A stretch of 64,000 nucleotides of DNA, from the NCBI RefSeq assembly GCF_030413175.1, contig NZ_CP129212.1:6905001-6969000 (forward strand), given 5' to 3'. Of the stretch, positions 45,978 to 54,421 are shown piece by piece. Each line of letters opens with the position of its first letter. Position 1 is the stretch's first letter. Both the position numbers and the translations under genes were made by a program. Under the pieces are notes generated by a model. It was not told the DNA's origin. It saw only the letters and a list, made by a program, of their open reading frames with translations, and did no database searches. The stretch is from Bradyrhizobium roseum (lineage in GTDB: Bacteria; Pseudomonadota; Alphaproteobacteria; Rhizobiales; Xanthobacteraceae).

Positions 45978-46834
45978 TGTCCCCGTTGCTAGAACCCTTC
46001 AGCTACGGATACATGGTCAATGCCATGTGGGTCTCCGCGCTGGTCGGCGGGGTCTGCGCATTCCTCTCCTGTTATCTGATGCTGAAGGGCTGGTCGCTGA
46101 TCGGCGACGCGCTTTCGCATGCCATCGTGCCCGGTGTCGCCGGCGCCTACATGCTCGGCCTGCCGTTTTCCATCGGCGCCTTCTTCTCGGGCGGCCTTGC
46201 GGCGGCCGCCATGCTTTTCCTCAACCAGCGCACCAAGCTGAAGGAAGACGCCATCATCGGCCTGATTTTTTCTTCGTTTTTCGGCCTCGGGCTTTTCATG
46301 GTGTCGCTTTCGCCGACCTCGGTCAACATCCAGACCATCGTGCTCGGCAACATCCTGGCGATCACCCCGGAAGACACGCTGCAGCTCGCCATCATCGGCT
46401 TCGTCTCGTTCGCCGTCCTGATCGTCAAGTGGAAGGATCTGATGGTTACCTTCTTCGACGAGACCCACGCCCGCTCGATCGGGCTCAAGACGACCGCGCT
46501 CAAGATCATGTTTTTCACGCTGCTGTCCGCCTCGACGGTCGCGGCGCTGCAGACGGTCGGAGCCTTCCTCGTCATCGCCATGGTGGTGACGCCCGGTGCC
46601 ACCGCCTATCTGCTGACCGACCGCTTTCCGCGCCTGCTCGTGATCAGCGTAGCCGTCGGATCCACGACGAGCTTCGTCGGCGCCTATGCCAGCTACTTCC
46701 TCGACGGCGCGACCGGCGGAATCATCGTGGTGCTGCAGACGCTGACCTTCCTCGCGGTCTTCCTGCTCGCCCCCAAGCACGGGATGCTGGCGTCGCGCCG
46801 CCGCGCGATCCAGGCCCTGGATGCAGGCCCATGA
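45977..46834 (+). CDS. sitC: Mn2+/Fe2+ ABC transporter permease SitC
   Basis: 285 residues, eight to nine membrane segments, ABC-3 family permease (SCYLMLKGWSLIGDALSHAIVPGVAGAYMLG; GAFLVIAMVVTPGATAYLLTDRF). It pairs with SitD to form the channel. The start overlaps the sitB stop and the stop overlaps the sitD start, so the operon is tightly coupled. Confidence 0.94.
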   Translation: MSPLLEPFSYGYMVNAMWVSALVGGVCAFLSCYLMLKGWSLIGDALSHAIVPGVAGAYMLGLPFSIGAFFSGGLAAAAMLFLNQRTKLKEDAIIGLIFSSFFGLGLFMVSLSPTSVNIQTIVLGNILAITPEDTLQLAIIGFVSFAVLIVKWKDLMVTFFDETHARSIGLKTTALKIMFFTLLSASTVAALQTVGAFLVIAMVVTPGATAYLLTDRFPRLLVISVAVGSTTSFVGAYASYFLDGATGGIIVVLQTLTFLAVFLLAPKHGMLASRRRAIQALDAGP

Positions 46835-47700
46835 CGCTGCTCGATACATTGCTGCAGCCCTTCACGCTCGAGTTCATGCGCTATGCGCTGATCATCTCGG
46901 TGCTGGTCGCGATCCCGACCGCGCTCCTCTCCTGCTTCCTCGTCCTCAAGGGCTGGTCGCTGATGGGTGACGCGATCTCGCATGCCGTGTTTCCCGGAGT
47001 CGTGATCGCCTACATCGTCGGAATTCCCTATGCCATCGGCGCCTTCGCGGCCGGCATGATCTGCGCGCTGGCGACCGGCTTCCTCAAGGAGAACAGCCGT
47101 ATCAAGCAGGATACCGTGATGGGGGTCGTATTCTCCGGCATGTTCGGGCTGGGGCTCGTGCTCTACGTCAAGATCCAGAGCGACGTGCATCTCGATCACA
47201 TCCTGTTCGGCGACATGCTGGGGGTGGGTCTCGGCGACATCGCCGAAACCGGAATCATCGCGGCCATTGCGACCGGCATCATCGTCATCAAATGGCGGGA
47301 CCTGCTGCTGCACGCGTTCGACCCGGCGCAAGCGAGAGCGATCGGACTGCCGGTCCGGCTGCTGCACTACGGATTGCTCGCGATCCTTTCCCTGACCATC
47401 GTCGGCGCCTTGAAGGCCGTCGGCATCATCCTCGCCATCGCCATGCTGATTTCCCCGGGAGCCATCGCCTTCCTGATGACGCGCAAATTCAGCGCCATGC
47501 TGGCGATCTCCGTCATGGTCGCGGTGTTCGCGTCATTCCTCGGGGTCTATCTTTCCTTCTTCATCGACAGCGCGCCGGCGCCGACCATCGTCCTGCTGAT
47601 GACCATCGCCTTCATTGCCGCCTTCGTCTTCGTGGCGAGCAGGGCCGCAAGGCTGCAACGGCATGAGGCCGCGCTGGCGGCAGAGCCGAACGACCCCTGA
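46831..47700 (+). CDS. sitD: Mn2+/Fe2+ ABC transporter permease SitD
   Basis: 289 residues, ABC-3 family permease similar to SitC (SCFLVLKGWSLMGDAISHAVFPGVVIAYIVG; GIILAIAMLISPGAIAFLMTRKF). Two different permeases are usual for Sit/Yfe systems. It overlaps sitC by four bases and is convergent with the sigma factor gene, five bases apart, with no terminator evident. Confidence 0.94.
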   Translation: MTLLDTLLQPFTLEFMRYALIISVLVAIPTALLSCFLVLKGWSLMGDAISHAVFPGVVIAYIVGIPYAIGAFAAGMICALATGFLKENSRIKQDTVMGVVFSGMFGLGLVLYVKIQSDVHLDHILFGDMLGVGLGDIAETGIIAAIATGIIVIKWRDLLLHAFDPAQARAIGLPVRLLHYGLLAILSLTIVGALKAVGIILAIAMLISPGAIAFLMTRKFSAMLAISVMVAVFASFLGVYLSFFIDSAPAPTIVLLMTIAFIAAFVFVASRAARLQRHEAALAAEPNDP

Positions 47701-47705
47701 AGCGG

Positions 47706-48995
47706 TCAGTTCCGCGCGCGAAGCGGCCCTCGATCCGGCGCGTTCGCCTCGGCGGCGCGACGTCTCAATAATTCCTGTTCACGTTTATTTCCCGCGAGCG
47801 CGGCAGCGGTCTCGAACGCGGCGCGCGCTTCGGCGGGGCGGCCGAGCTTGCACAGCAGATCGCCGCGCACGCTTTCGAGCAGATGATAGTTCTTCAGGGC
47901 GCGCTCGCCCGCCAATCCGTCGACGATTGCAAGCGCGACCGCCGGTCCCTCGGCCATGCCGATCGCCACTGCGCGGTTGAGCTCGATGACCGGCGAGCGC
48001 ACCAGGCTCGCGAGCCGGCCATAGAGGTCGGCGATGCGCGGCCATTGCGTTTCATCGGGTGTGGCAGCTGTGGCGTGACAGGCGACGATCGCCGCCTGCA
48101 GGGCGTAGAATCCTGGCCCGCCAGAGAGTGCGTGCGCGCGATCCAGCGCCGATAGCCCACGCCGGATCTGCAGCCGGTCCCACAGCGCCCGGTTCTGGTC
48201 CATCAGCAGTATGGGATCGCCGGCAGCATCGGTACGCGCGGCGACGCGCGAAGCGTTCAGTTCCATCAGCGCGAGCAGGCCGTGGGCTTCAGGCTCCTGC
48301 GGCGCGAGCTGCGTCAGCACGCGACCCATGCGCAGCGCGTCGTTGCAGAGCTGCGGCCGCAGCCATTCATCGCCGCTTGCGGCCGTGTAGCCCTCGTTGA
48401 AGATGAGGTAGACAACTTCCAGCACAGAGGCGAGCCGTTCCGAAAGTTCTTTGCCACGCGGCGTTTCGTAGGCGAGCCCGGAGTCCGATAATGTCCGCTT
48501 GGCGCGCACGATGCGCTGGGCGACGGTCGCCTCCGGCTGAAGGAAGGCGCGCGCGATTTCTTCCGTGGTCAAGCCGCAGATCATCCGCAGCGCCAATGCG
48601 GCGCGTGCCTCGCGCGACAGTTTTGGGTGGCAGGCTGTGAAGATCAGCCGCAGCAGTTCGTCGCCGATGTCGTCGTCGAGCGCCGCGTCGAAATCGGGCA
48701 TCGCCTGCTGCTCCTGCTCGAGGTCGCGGACCAGCATGGCGTGCTTGCGCGCGAGCATGTTGCGGCGGCGCAGATCATCCAGCGCGCGTCGTTTGGCTGA
48801 TGCCATCAGCCATGCGCCCGGCTTTTCCGGGACGCCGGTGACGGGCCAGTGCTCCAGTGCCGCCACCAGCGCTTCCTGGGTCAGATCTTCCGCAAGCGTC
48901 ACATCGCGCAGCATCCGGGACAGGCCCGTGATCAGGCGCGGTTGCTCGATGCGCCAGACCGCCAGGATGGCGCGATGGATGTCGGCGGCTGTCAT
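47706..48995 (-). CDS. ECF42-like RNA polymerase sigma factor with C-terminal TPR-like domain
   Basis: 429 residues, far longer than a plain ECF factor. Region 2 (LTQEALVAALEHWP ... LMASAKRRALDDLRRRN) and region 4 (LRMICGLTTEEIARAFLQPEATVAQRIVRAKRTL) are followed by about 230 helical residues of the DUF6596/TPR kind (LRMGRVLTQLAPQEPEAHGLLALMEL ... RAFELNRAVAIGMAEGPAVA-like). Long ECF factors next to a DGPF/YCII gene define the ECF42 group, which has no classical anti-sigma factor; the C-terminal extension is thought to be needed for activity. The DGPF gene lies directly upstream. Confidence 0.9.
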   Translation of the reverse strand: MTAADIHRAILAVWRIEQPRLITGLSRMLRDVTLAEDLTQEALVAALEHWPVTGVPEKPGAWLMASAKRRALDDLRRRNMLARKHAMLVRDLEQEQQAMPDFDAALDDDIGDELLRLIFTACHPKLSREARAALALRMICGLTTEEIARAFLQPEATVAQRIVRAKRTLSDSGLAYETPRGKELSERLASVLEVVYLIFNEGYTAASGDEWLRPQLCNDALRMGRVLTQLAPQEPEAHGLLALMELNASRVAARTDAAGDPILLMDQNRALWDRLQIRRGLSALDRAHALSGGPGFYALQAAIVACHATAATPDETQWPRIADLYGRLASLVRSPVIELNRAVAIGMAEGPAVALAIVDGLAGERALKNYHLLESVRGDLLCKLGRPAEARAAFETAAALAGNKREQELLRRRAAEANAPDRGPLRARN

Positions 48996-49026
48996 TGCCG
49001 CCGACCGCTGTTACGAAGAGCCCGCA

Positions 49027-49422
49027 TCAGGCATGCGCACGCACGTCGACCTCGCAGGCGCCATCGACGCCCGGCGTCGCGAAGGCGCGGACCTCGCAGG
49101 TGCCGTCCCAGCCCGGCATGTGATCGAGGTGCAGCTGCATGAACTCCCGCGCCGCCGCGACCGCCTCTTCCTTGTCGCGAAGCTCGAAGATTGCGTAGCC
49201 GCCGATCATCTCCTTGGTCTCGACGAACGGGCCGTCGACCACGCTGAGCTTGCCGTCGGCGATGCGGACCTGCGCTCCCGCCGAGACCGGCATCAAACCA
49301 CCGCTGTCGATCATGCGGCCGGCCTTGATTTCCCGGTCGGCCAGCTTGCCCATCGCCTCCATCAGCGCCGGCGTCGGGCCGCGCGTGGGCTGGGACGAGG
49401 TAACGATATACATGAAGCGCAT
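49027..49422 (-). CDS. YCII/DGPF-domain protein, partner of the ECF42-like sigma factor
   Basis: 132 residues of the YCII-related family (MRFMYIVTSSQPTRGPTPALMEAMGKLADREIKAG; DGPFVETKEMIGGYAIFELRDKEEAVAAAREFMQLH), including the DGPF motif. Such genes are the usual neighbours and probable targets of ECF42 sigma factors. ATG 49422 follows a GGGAG site. It precedes the sigma gene by 31 bases on the same strand. Confidence 0.88.
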   Translation of the reverse strand: MRFMYIVTSSQPTRGPTPALMEAMGKLADREIKAGRMIDSGGLMPVSAGAQVRIADGKLSVVDGPFVETKEMIGGYAIFELRDKEEAVAAAREFMQLHLDHMPGWDGTCEVRAFATPGVDGACEVDVRAHA

Positions 49423-49589
49423 GACAAAACTCCCGTAGAGGCGAGTTGCGGCGGCGATCGCCGGCAAAACTGGCTCGCTACGGGACACGACGAACGGGAG
49501 GACGCCGGATCGACAGGCGCCCCTGGAATATTTTCGATTGCCGCGATGGCTCCACCGCGGATCTAAGGCCGCCTGACCGGCCCTCCAGC

Positions 49590-49853
49590 TCAGAGCGGAT
49601 ATTGTTCCGGCTTGACGCCGCAGCTCTCCAGGAATTTTCGCACCTGCATCACTTCCTCTTTCGGCAGGTCATGATGCGCATGCGTCAACGCGACGGAATT
49701 TCCGTTCAGCTTGACGCCGATCCGGTTGCCGGACTTATTGTCGATTTCGGCGCCGAGCTCCTCCAGCACGTGAATGACCTGCTTGAAATCGGTATTGGCG
49801 CTGATCGGATGGGCGAACAGCGCATGCAGGACCTTGCGGTGGTGATGGTTCAT
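49590..49853 (-). CDS. HicA-like small protein behind an FNR-type box
   Basis: 87 residues (MNHHHRKVLHALFAHPISANTDFKQVIHVLEELGAEI ... NRIGVKLNGNSVALTHAHHDLPKEEVMQVRKFLESCGV). The layout, a short alpha/beta double-stranded-RNA-binding-like fold with a central histidine-rich strand, resembles HicA mRNA interferases. No hicB antitoxin gene is adjacent, so toxicity is doubtful. AAGGA precedes ATG 49853. An FNR/FixK-type box lies about 70 bases upstream. Confidence 0.65.
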   Translation of the reverse strand: MNHHHRKVLHALFAHPISANTDFKQVIHVLEELGAEIDNKSGNRIGVKLNGNSVALTHAHHDLPKEEVMQVRKFLESCGVKPEQYPL

Positions 49854-49920
49854 GTCTCGTCCTTGGGAAAAATCGACGTGGTGTAGGCAAACATCTTCCG
49901 CCAATACACCCCAAGTGACG

Positions 49921-49934
49921 TTGACCTGGATCAA
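49921..49934 (-). promoter_or_regulatory. FNR/FixK-type box upstream of the HicA-like gene
   Basis: On the minus strand it reads TTGATCCAGGTCAA, one change from the TTGAT-N4-ATCAA consensus. Its centre is 74 bases upstream of the start codon, so a start site 41 bases downstream of it would leave a leader of about 33 bases, the usual class II activator spacing. Low-oxygen induction is inferred. Confidence 0.6.
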
Positions 49935-49969
49935 CACCTGCGCCCGTCGGCCGTCTCGGGCATACTGGA

Positions 49970-51622
49970 TCAGGCGGCCTCCCGCTCGATTTTTGTGCAG
50001 TCCTCAATAATGCTCAGCAGAAACTGCGATGGCCGCCCCTCCATGGCAATAGGCAGGCGACGGACTGCAATCCTGCGACTTTGGTTTGTTGGTGTTTCGA
50101 TGGTATGAACCGTTTGGGTATCCCCGCTAGTGCCGTCCAGCATTTCGCGATCGAAACGTTCCAGCAATTCTCCGGTTGTCTCCGGAAACAATTCGCGAGG
50201 CGTCTTCCCGATGATCTGGCCCCGGCCTATGCCGAAAAGCTTTTCGGTGGCGCGGTTGACGAAAACGTATTGCAGAGTTTTGGCGTCCTTCGCCACCACC
50301 GCTTCCGGAACGTTTTCCAGCAAAGCCATCAAGAAGCGCTCGGTGCGTTCGAGCGTGCGTTCTGCACGGTGCTGAGCCGTATAGTCCTCGTGCGTGGCAA
50401 CCCAGCCGCCACCGTCCATTGGGCGTTCCGAGACCCGGATGACGCGACCGTCGGCGAGTTCAACGTCTGCGACCGTAGGCTTGCGGGCGCTTATCCGCTT
50501 CATGACGGAGGCGAGATACTCTTCGAGATCACCTGAGAACGCGCCGGAAGCAACTCGATGATCGAGGATTTCCCGCAGCGTGGATCCGGGCTTCGCAATG
50601 CGCGCCGGGACGCCATAGAGCTGGCGGTACTGCTCGTTGACCACCAGGACCTTGGCCGTCCGGTCGAGCATGATCACCCCCTGCGGCATATTCCTGACCG
50701 CCGCATCCAGCTGCCATTTTCCTGTAGTGACCTGCTCTTCGAGCAGAGACCGTTCGCGCGCCATCGCCTCGTTTGCCTGCTCCATTTCCTGCTCATGGCG
50801 CTCGAGTTCGATCACGCGAAACGCGCTATCCTGAAACGCCTCGACAGCGCGTGCCAGCCCGCCGATTTCGTCGCTGCGTTTGGCATGAGGAACGACAAGC
50901 TTGATCTTTCCCTTCGCAATACGGTTGGTCGTGTTCGCGATATCCAATATCGGATCCAGGATGGCTCGCCGAAACAGCACGATCAGTGCGCCGGCGAGGC
51001 CGACGAAAAAAACTCCCAAACCTATCATTAAATAGGAAGCCTGCAGATTGGTCGCTGCGATCCGCCTTATTTCGAGGGTACGCAGCGCGTAAATGGCGGA
51101 TAGCGATTCAAGATCCTGGTTAAGCGCCGTACGGACGGCGCGATTCTCTTCATTGTCGCCCCACGCCCGGCCCGCTGCCGGCCCCATCGTCGAGCCTCGA
51201 CGCACCAGTTCCTTTCGAAACTCGATAAACTGCTCAATTCGCAACTTGAAAGATGCGAACTGCCGCGCGTCGTCGCCCCTTACAACGAGCCTCCATTCGT
51301 TGACGACGTCCGCAAGATCGTCCAGCCGTTGCAGAAGTGCCTGTCCGTATCGTCTTGCTGAATCCCGGTCCGGCGACATGTAGACGCCGCGGGACTCCAT
51401 GACGGCGGCGTAGATAAGGCCGTTGGCGCGCTCGATGTTGCGGCTTGCCGTCAGCGAGGCGTTCAGCAACTCCTGAAATGCGCGCTGCTTGCGCTCTGAA
51501 TGGATCGCCACCAAAACCATCAGACCGATCAGGAACACAAAGCTCGCGGCCAGAACGTAGAGCTTGGTCCTGACCGTCATGGCGTCTATTCGCTGTCGAA
51601 TGCCGTTCCAGCTTAATTTCAT
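49970..51622 (-). CDS. Membrane PAS sensor protein without an output domain
   Basis: 550 residues. Membrane segment (about 20-40), a helical periplasmic domain (about 45-195), second segment (ASYLMIGLGVFFVGLAGALIVLF), HAMP, a coiled coil, then two PAS domains (NMPQGVIMLDRTAKVLVVNEQYRQLYG; LLENVPEAVVAKDAKTLQYVFVNRATEKLFG). It ends in SIIEDCTKIEREAA just after the second PAS. Related proteins continue there into GGDEF-EAL or histidine kinase domains; here a stop follows and no remnant lies downstream. ATG 51622 has a GAGGAG site. Confidence 0.82.
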   Translation of the reverse strand: MKLSWNGIRQRIDAMTVRTKLYVLAASFVFLIGLMVLVAIHSERKQRAFQELLNASLTASRNIERANGLIYAAVMESRGVYMSPDRDSARRYGQALLQRLDDLADVVNEWRLVVRGDDARQFASFKLRIEQFIEFRKELVRRGSTMGPAAGRAWGDNEENRAVRTALNQDLESLSAIYALRTLEIRRIAATNLQASYLMIGLGVFFVGLAGALIVLFRRAILDPILDIANTTNRIAKGKIKLVVPHAKRSDEIGGLARAVEAFQDSAFRVIELERHEQEMEQANEAMARERSLLEEQVTTGKWQLDAAVRNMPQGVIMLDRTAKVLVVNEQYRQLYGVPARIAKPGSTLREILDHRVASGAFSGDLEEYLASVMKRISARKPTVADVELADGRVIRVSERPMDGGGWVATHEDYTAQHRAERTLERTERFLMALLENVPEAVVAKDAKTLQYVFVNRATEKLFGIGRGQIIGKTPRELFPETTGELLERFDREMLDGTSGDTQTVHTIETPTNQSRRIAVRRLPIAMEGRPSQFLLSIIEDCTKIEREAA

Positions 51623-51933
51623 GGCGAGCTCCTCATGCTCGGGAGCCTGCATCTGACCTGAAATGTGTAAAAGGACTTTGCCGCCTGGCCTCGGCTGGCA
51701 AGAGATGCAATTAACCGGGATTCAATAGATGAAGGCGGCTCGGCGGCAATGACAGGGGTCTGGCTTGCCGGATCAAACATCGGAGATTCCGGCTGGGTGC
51801 GCGATGCATCGCAGGATCATGAAGCCAGACAGAATAATGTTCAGGGATTGCCGGCCGGCAAGTGGGCGGAAGCGTACCACGTGCCGCCGAGCATGGCGCC
51901 CGCAGGTCGCAGGCGTCGTCGGACCCTGAAGGA
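51623..51933. other. 311-bp intergenic region without a recognised gene
   Basis: Lies between the PAS sensor start and the end of the Inh-domain gene. I see no supported gene, operator or RNA. Confidence 0.5.
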
Positions 51934-52638
51934 TTACTGCCCGCGCATCATGATGAGGGGATCGGCGGTATCGGGCACCCGCCGCCACTGCGCATTGTCG
52001 TCGGCCTCGAACTGCCAGGTGTCGCCCTTGGCCGACAGCAGCAGCATACGGCCGTGATCGAGCCGCCACTGGTTCGGCGCAAAGGCCGCGACCGCGGGAT
52101 CGCATTTCGGTTTCAAGAACACCTGGAAATTATCGCCGGTGGCTTCGGTGTTGGTCAGCGTCAGGCCGCAGATGGTCTGGCCGTTGCCGCGGACCATCGA
52201 CCAGTCGCCGATCATCTGGTCCATCGATTTGGCGAGCGAGCGGGCGGCGGCGAGGTTTTGCAGGATGTAGACACCCTCCCCGGTGCGCAACCCTTCAAAA
52301 ATGCCGCTTTCGACTTCGGTAAAATCAATCACCGGCTGGCCGGCCGCATCCTGCAGCCGCACGATGTCCAGCCCCCTGACATTCCAGGCGGTGATTTCCT
52401 TGGTGAAGGGCAGCGCCGCGGCACAGCCGGGCTCGAGCTCGAGCTTGAGCCCTTGCGGCGTCGCATCGCCCTTCAGCGTGACGACGCAGGTCTTGCTGCG
52501 CTCGGTGGTGGCGAGCTCCCACTGCCCGATCATATCCTTCTTCAGCGTCGAGGCGTCCTGCGCCGCGACCGGCGGTGCGAGCGCGAGCAGCGCCGTCAGC
52601 GCTGCCGCCACCGCGATGCCCGAACGCGCAAGCGACAT
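51934..52638 (-). CDS. Exported protein with two AprI/Inh-type inhibitor domains
   Basis: 234 residues. Signal peptide MSLARSGIAVAAALTALLALAPPVAAQ, then two similar units: MIGQWELATTERSKTCVVTLKG ... GCAAALPFTKEITAWNVRGLDIVRLQDAAGQ, and MIGDWSMVRGNGQTICGLTLTN ... KCDPAVAAFAPNQWRLDHGRMLLLSAKGD. Each has one cysteine pair and the WxL...C...W pattern of the AprI/Inh metalloprotease-inhibitor family. Known inhibitors have one domain and sit beside a serralysin; none is seen here. ATG 52638 lies six bases from the dehydrogenase stop. Confidence 0.75.
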   Translation of the reverse strand: MSLARSGIAVAAALTALLALAPPVAAQDASTLKKDMIGQWELATTERSKTCVVTLKGDATPQGLKLELEPGCAAALPFTKEITAWNVRGLDIVRLQDAAGQPVIDFTEVESGIFEGLRTGEGVYILQNLAAARSLAKSMDQMIGDWSMVRGNGQTICGLTLTNTEATGDNFQVFLKPKCDPAVAAFAPNQWRLDHGRMLLLSAKGDTWQFEADDNAQWRRVPDTADPLIMMRGQ

Positions 52639-52643
52639 TGGCG

Positions 52644-53633
52644 TCAGCGTCCCTTTACCGGGGTTTCCGGCACAGGCGTCAGCGGCGCCTTGCCGGCAAA
52701 CCAGTTTTTCAGATTGTCGACGACGAGCTGGTCCATGGCGTTGCGCGTTACTACCGAAGCTGAGCCAATATGTGGCAGCAGCACAACATTTTGCATGGTC
52801 TTCAATTCGTCCGGCACGTTCGGCTCGTTGGCGAACACGTCCAGCCCGGCCGCGAGGATGGTGCCGGATTTCAGTGCCGCCACCAGCGCCGGCTCGTCGA
52901 CCACGGAGCCACGGGCAACGTTGATCAGGACGCCGCGCGGACCCAACGCCTTCAGCACGTCGGCATTGATCATCTTGGCGGTGGCGGCACCGCCGGGCAC
53001 GATCACGATCAGCGTGTCGACATCCTTCGCCATTTCCATCAGGTCGGGATAGTGCTTGTAGGAGACGGCCGACGACTTGTTGCGCGAGTGGTACGACACC
53101 GGCACGAGCGAGGCTTCGAGGCGGCGGCCGATTGCCTGGCCGATGCGGCCCATGCCGACGATGCCGACCTTGCGGTCGCGCAGCGAGCCGGCGCTCAACG
53201 GATAGTTCTGGGTCTGCCACAGGCCGGAGCGCAAATAGCGATCGGCCTTGACGAACTCGCGCAGGGTCGAAATCAGCAAGCCCATGGCGACGTCGGCGAC
53301 TTCCTCGGTCAGCACGTCGGGCGTGTTGGTGACGACGATGTCGTGCTCACGCGCATAGGCGGAATCGACATGGTCGTAGCCGACGCCGAAGCTCGCGACG
53401 ATCTCGAGCTTGGGGAAATGCGACAGCGATTTCTTGTCGGCCGGCACCGTGTGATAGGTGACCGCCATGCCGCGGGTCTTCGCCAGCACATCGGGCGTCA
53501 GCCGCTCGAGGTCGGCGCGGCTCTCCGCCTTGTGCAGGACGAACTGGTCCGAGAAGCCGTTTTCGAGGATCGGCCGGATCGGTCCGTAGACCAGCAGATC
53601 GATCTTTTCGGACGAAGTGTTCGCGGCAGCCAT
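52644..53633 (-). CDS. D-2-hydroxyacid dehydrogenase
   Basis: 329 residues of the D-isomer-specific family. NAD(P)-binding GMGRIGQAIG, arginine in NVARGSVVDE, glutamate in LDVFANEPNVP and catalytic His in LLPHIGSAS. It resembles glyoxylate/hydroxypyruvate reductases. The ATG overlaps the stop of the ABC permease gene (TGATG), so it belongs to that transport operon and probably acts on the imported compound or a product (inference). Confidence 0.9.
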   Translation of the reverse strand: MAAANTSSEKIDLLVYGPIRPILENGFSDQFVLHKAESRADLERLTPDVLAKTRGMAVTYHTVPADKKSLSHFPKLEIVASFGVGYDHVDSAYAREHDIVVTNTPDVLTEEVADVAMGLLISTLREFVKADRYLRSGLWQTQNYPLSAGSLRDRKVGIVGMGRIGQAIGRRLEASLVPVSYHSRNKSSAVSYKHYPDLMEMAKDVDTLIVIVPGGAATAKMINADVLKALGPRGVLINVARGSVVDEPALVAALKSGTILAAGLDVFANEPNVPDELKTMQNVVLLPHIGSASVVTRNAMDQLVVDNLKNWFAGKAPLTPVPETPVKGR

Positions 53634-54421
53634 CAATTTTCCTTTCCAAGAGCGCTCTCGTGCCAGCGCCGTAATACCAGGTGCGAAACTAGCGCCAGCA
53701 GCCCATAGATGACAATCCCGGCCACCGACAGCAACAGCAGCGCTGCGAACATTCGGGGAATGTTGAGGCGATAGCCGGACTCGGCGATCCTGAAGGCAAG
53801 CCCGGAGCCGGCGCCCGCCGCCCCCGCGGCGATTTCGGCGACCACCGCACCGATCAGCGACAGGCCGCCCGCGATCCGCAGGCCACCGAGCACATAGGGC
53901 AGCGCCGCCGGTAATTTCAGGTATCGCAGCGTCTGCAGCCTTGAAGCGCCATAGAGCTGAAACAGACCGGCGAGATTGCGATCCACCGAGTTCAGCCCGA
54001 GCGTGGTGTTGGACAGGACGGGAAAGAAACCCACGATCCAGGCGCAGACGATGACCGCCGTCTGCTGCGGCAGATAGATCAGCAACAGCGGCGCAACGGC
54101 GATGACGGGCGTCACCTGCAGCACCACCGCATAAGGAAACAGCGAATATTCCAACCATTTCGACTGGTTGAACAGGAGCGCCAGCGCAACGCCGCCGACG
54201 GCCGCGGCGATAAAACCTTGCAGCGTGGTGAGCAGGGTGACGCCGAGCGATTGCGACAGCACCGGCCAGTCGCCGACCAGTGTCCGAAACACGAGAGAGG
54301 GACTCGGCAGCACGTAGGGCTGAATGTCGTTGACGCGCACGACGAGTTCCCACAAACCCAGGCCTGCGGCGAGCACGGCCACGGGCATCAGCAGGCGGCC
54401 GATATTCCGGAAGGAAGTCAT
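53633..54421 (-). CDS. ABC transporter permease (SsuC/TauC type)
   Basis: 262 residues, about six membrane segments, with the BPD_transp_1 EAA loop (LYGASRLQTLRYLKLPAALPYVLGGLRIAGGLSLIGAVVAEI). It resembles permeases for sulfonates, taurine and NMT1/THI5-type substrates. It overlaps the ATPase gene and the dehydrogenase gene. Confidence 0.92.
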   Translation of the reverse strand: MTSFRNIGRLLMPVAVLAAGLGLWELVVRVNDIQPYVLPSPSLVFRTLVGDWPVLSQSLGVTLLTTLQGFIAAAVGGVALALLFNQSKWLEYSLFPYAVVLQVTPVIAVAPLLLIYLPQQTAVIVCAWIVGFFPVLSNTTLGLNSVDRNLAGLFQLYGASRLQTLRYLKLPAALPYVLGGLRIAGGLSLIGAVVAEIAAGAAGAGSGLAFRIAESGYRLNIPRMFAALLLLSVAGIVIYGLLALVSHLVLRRWHESALGKEN

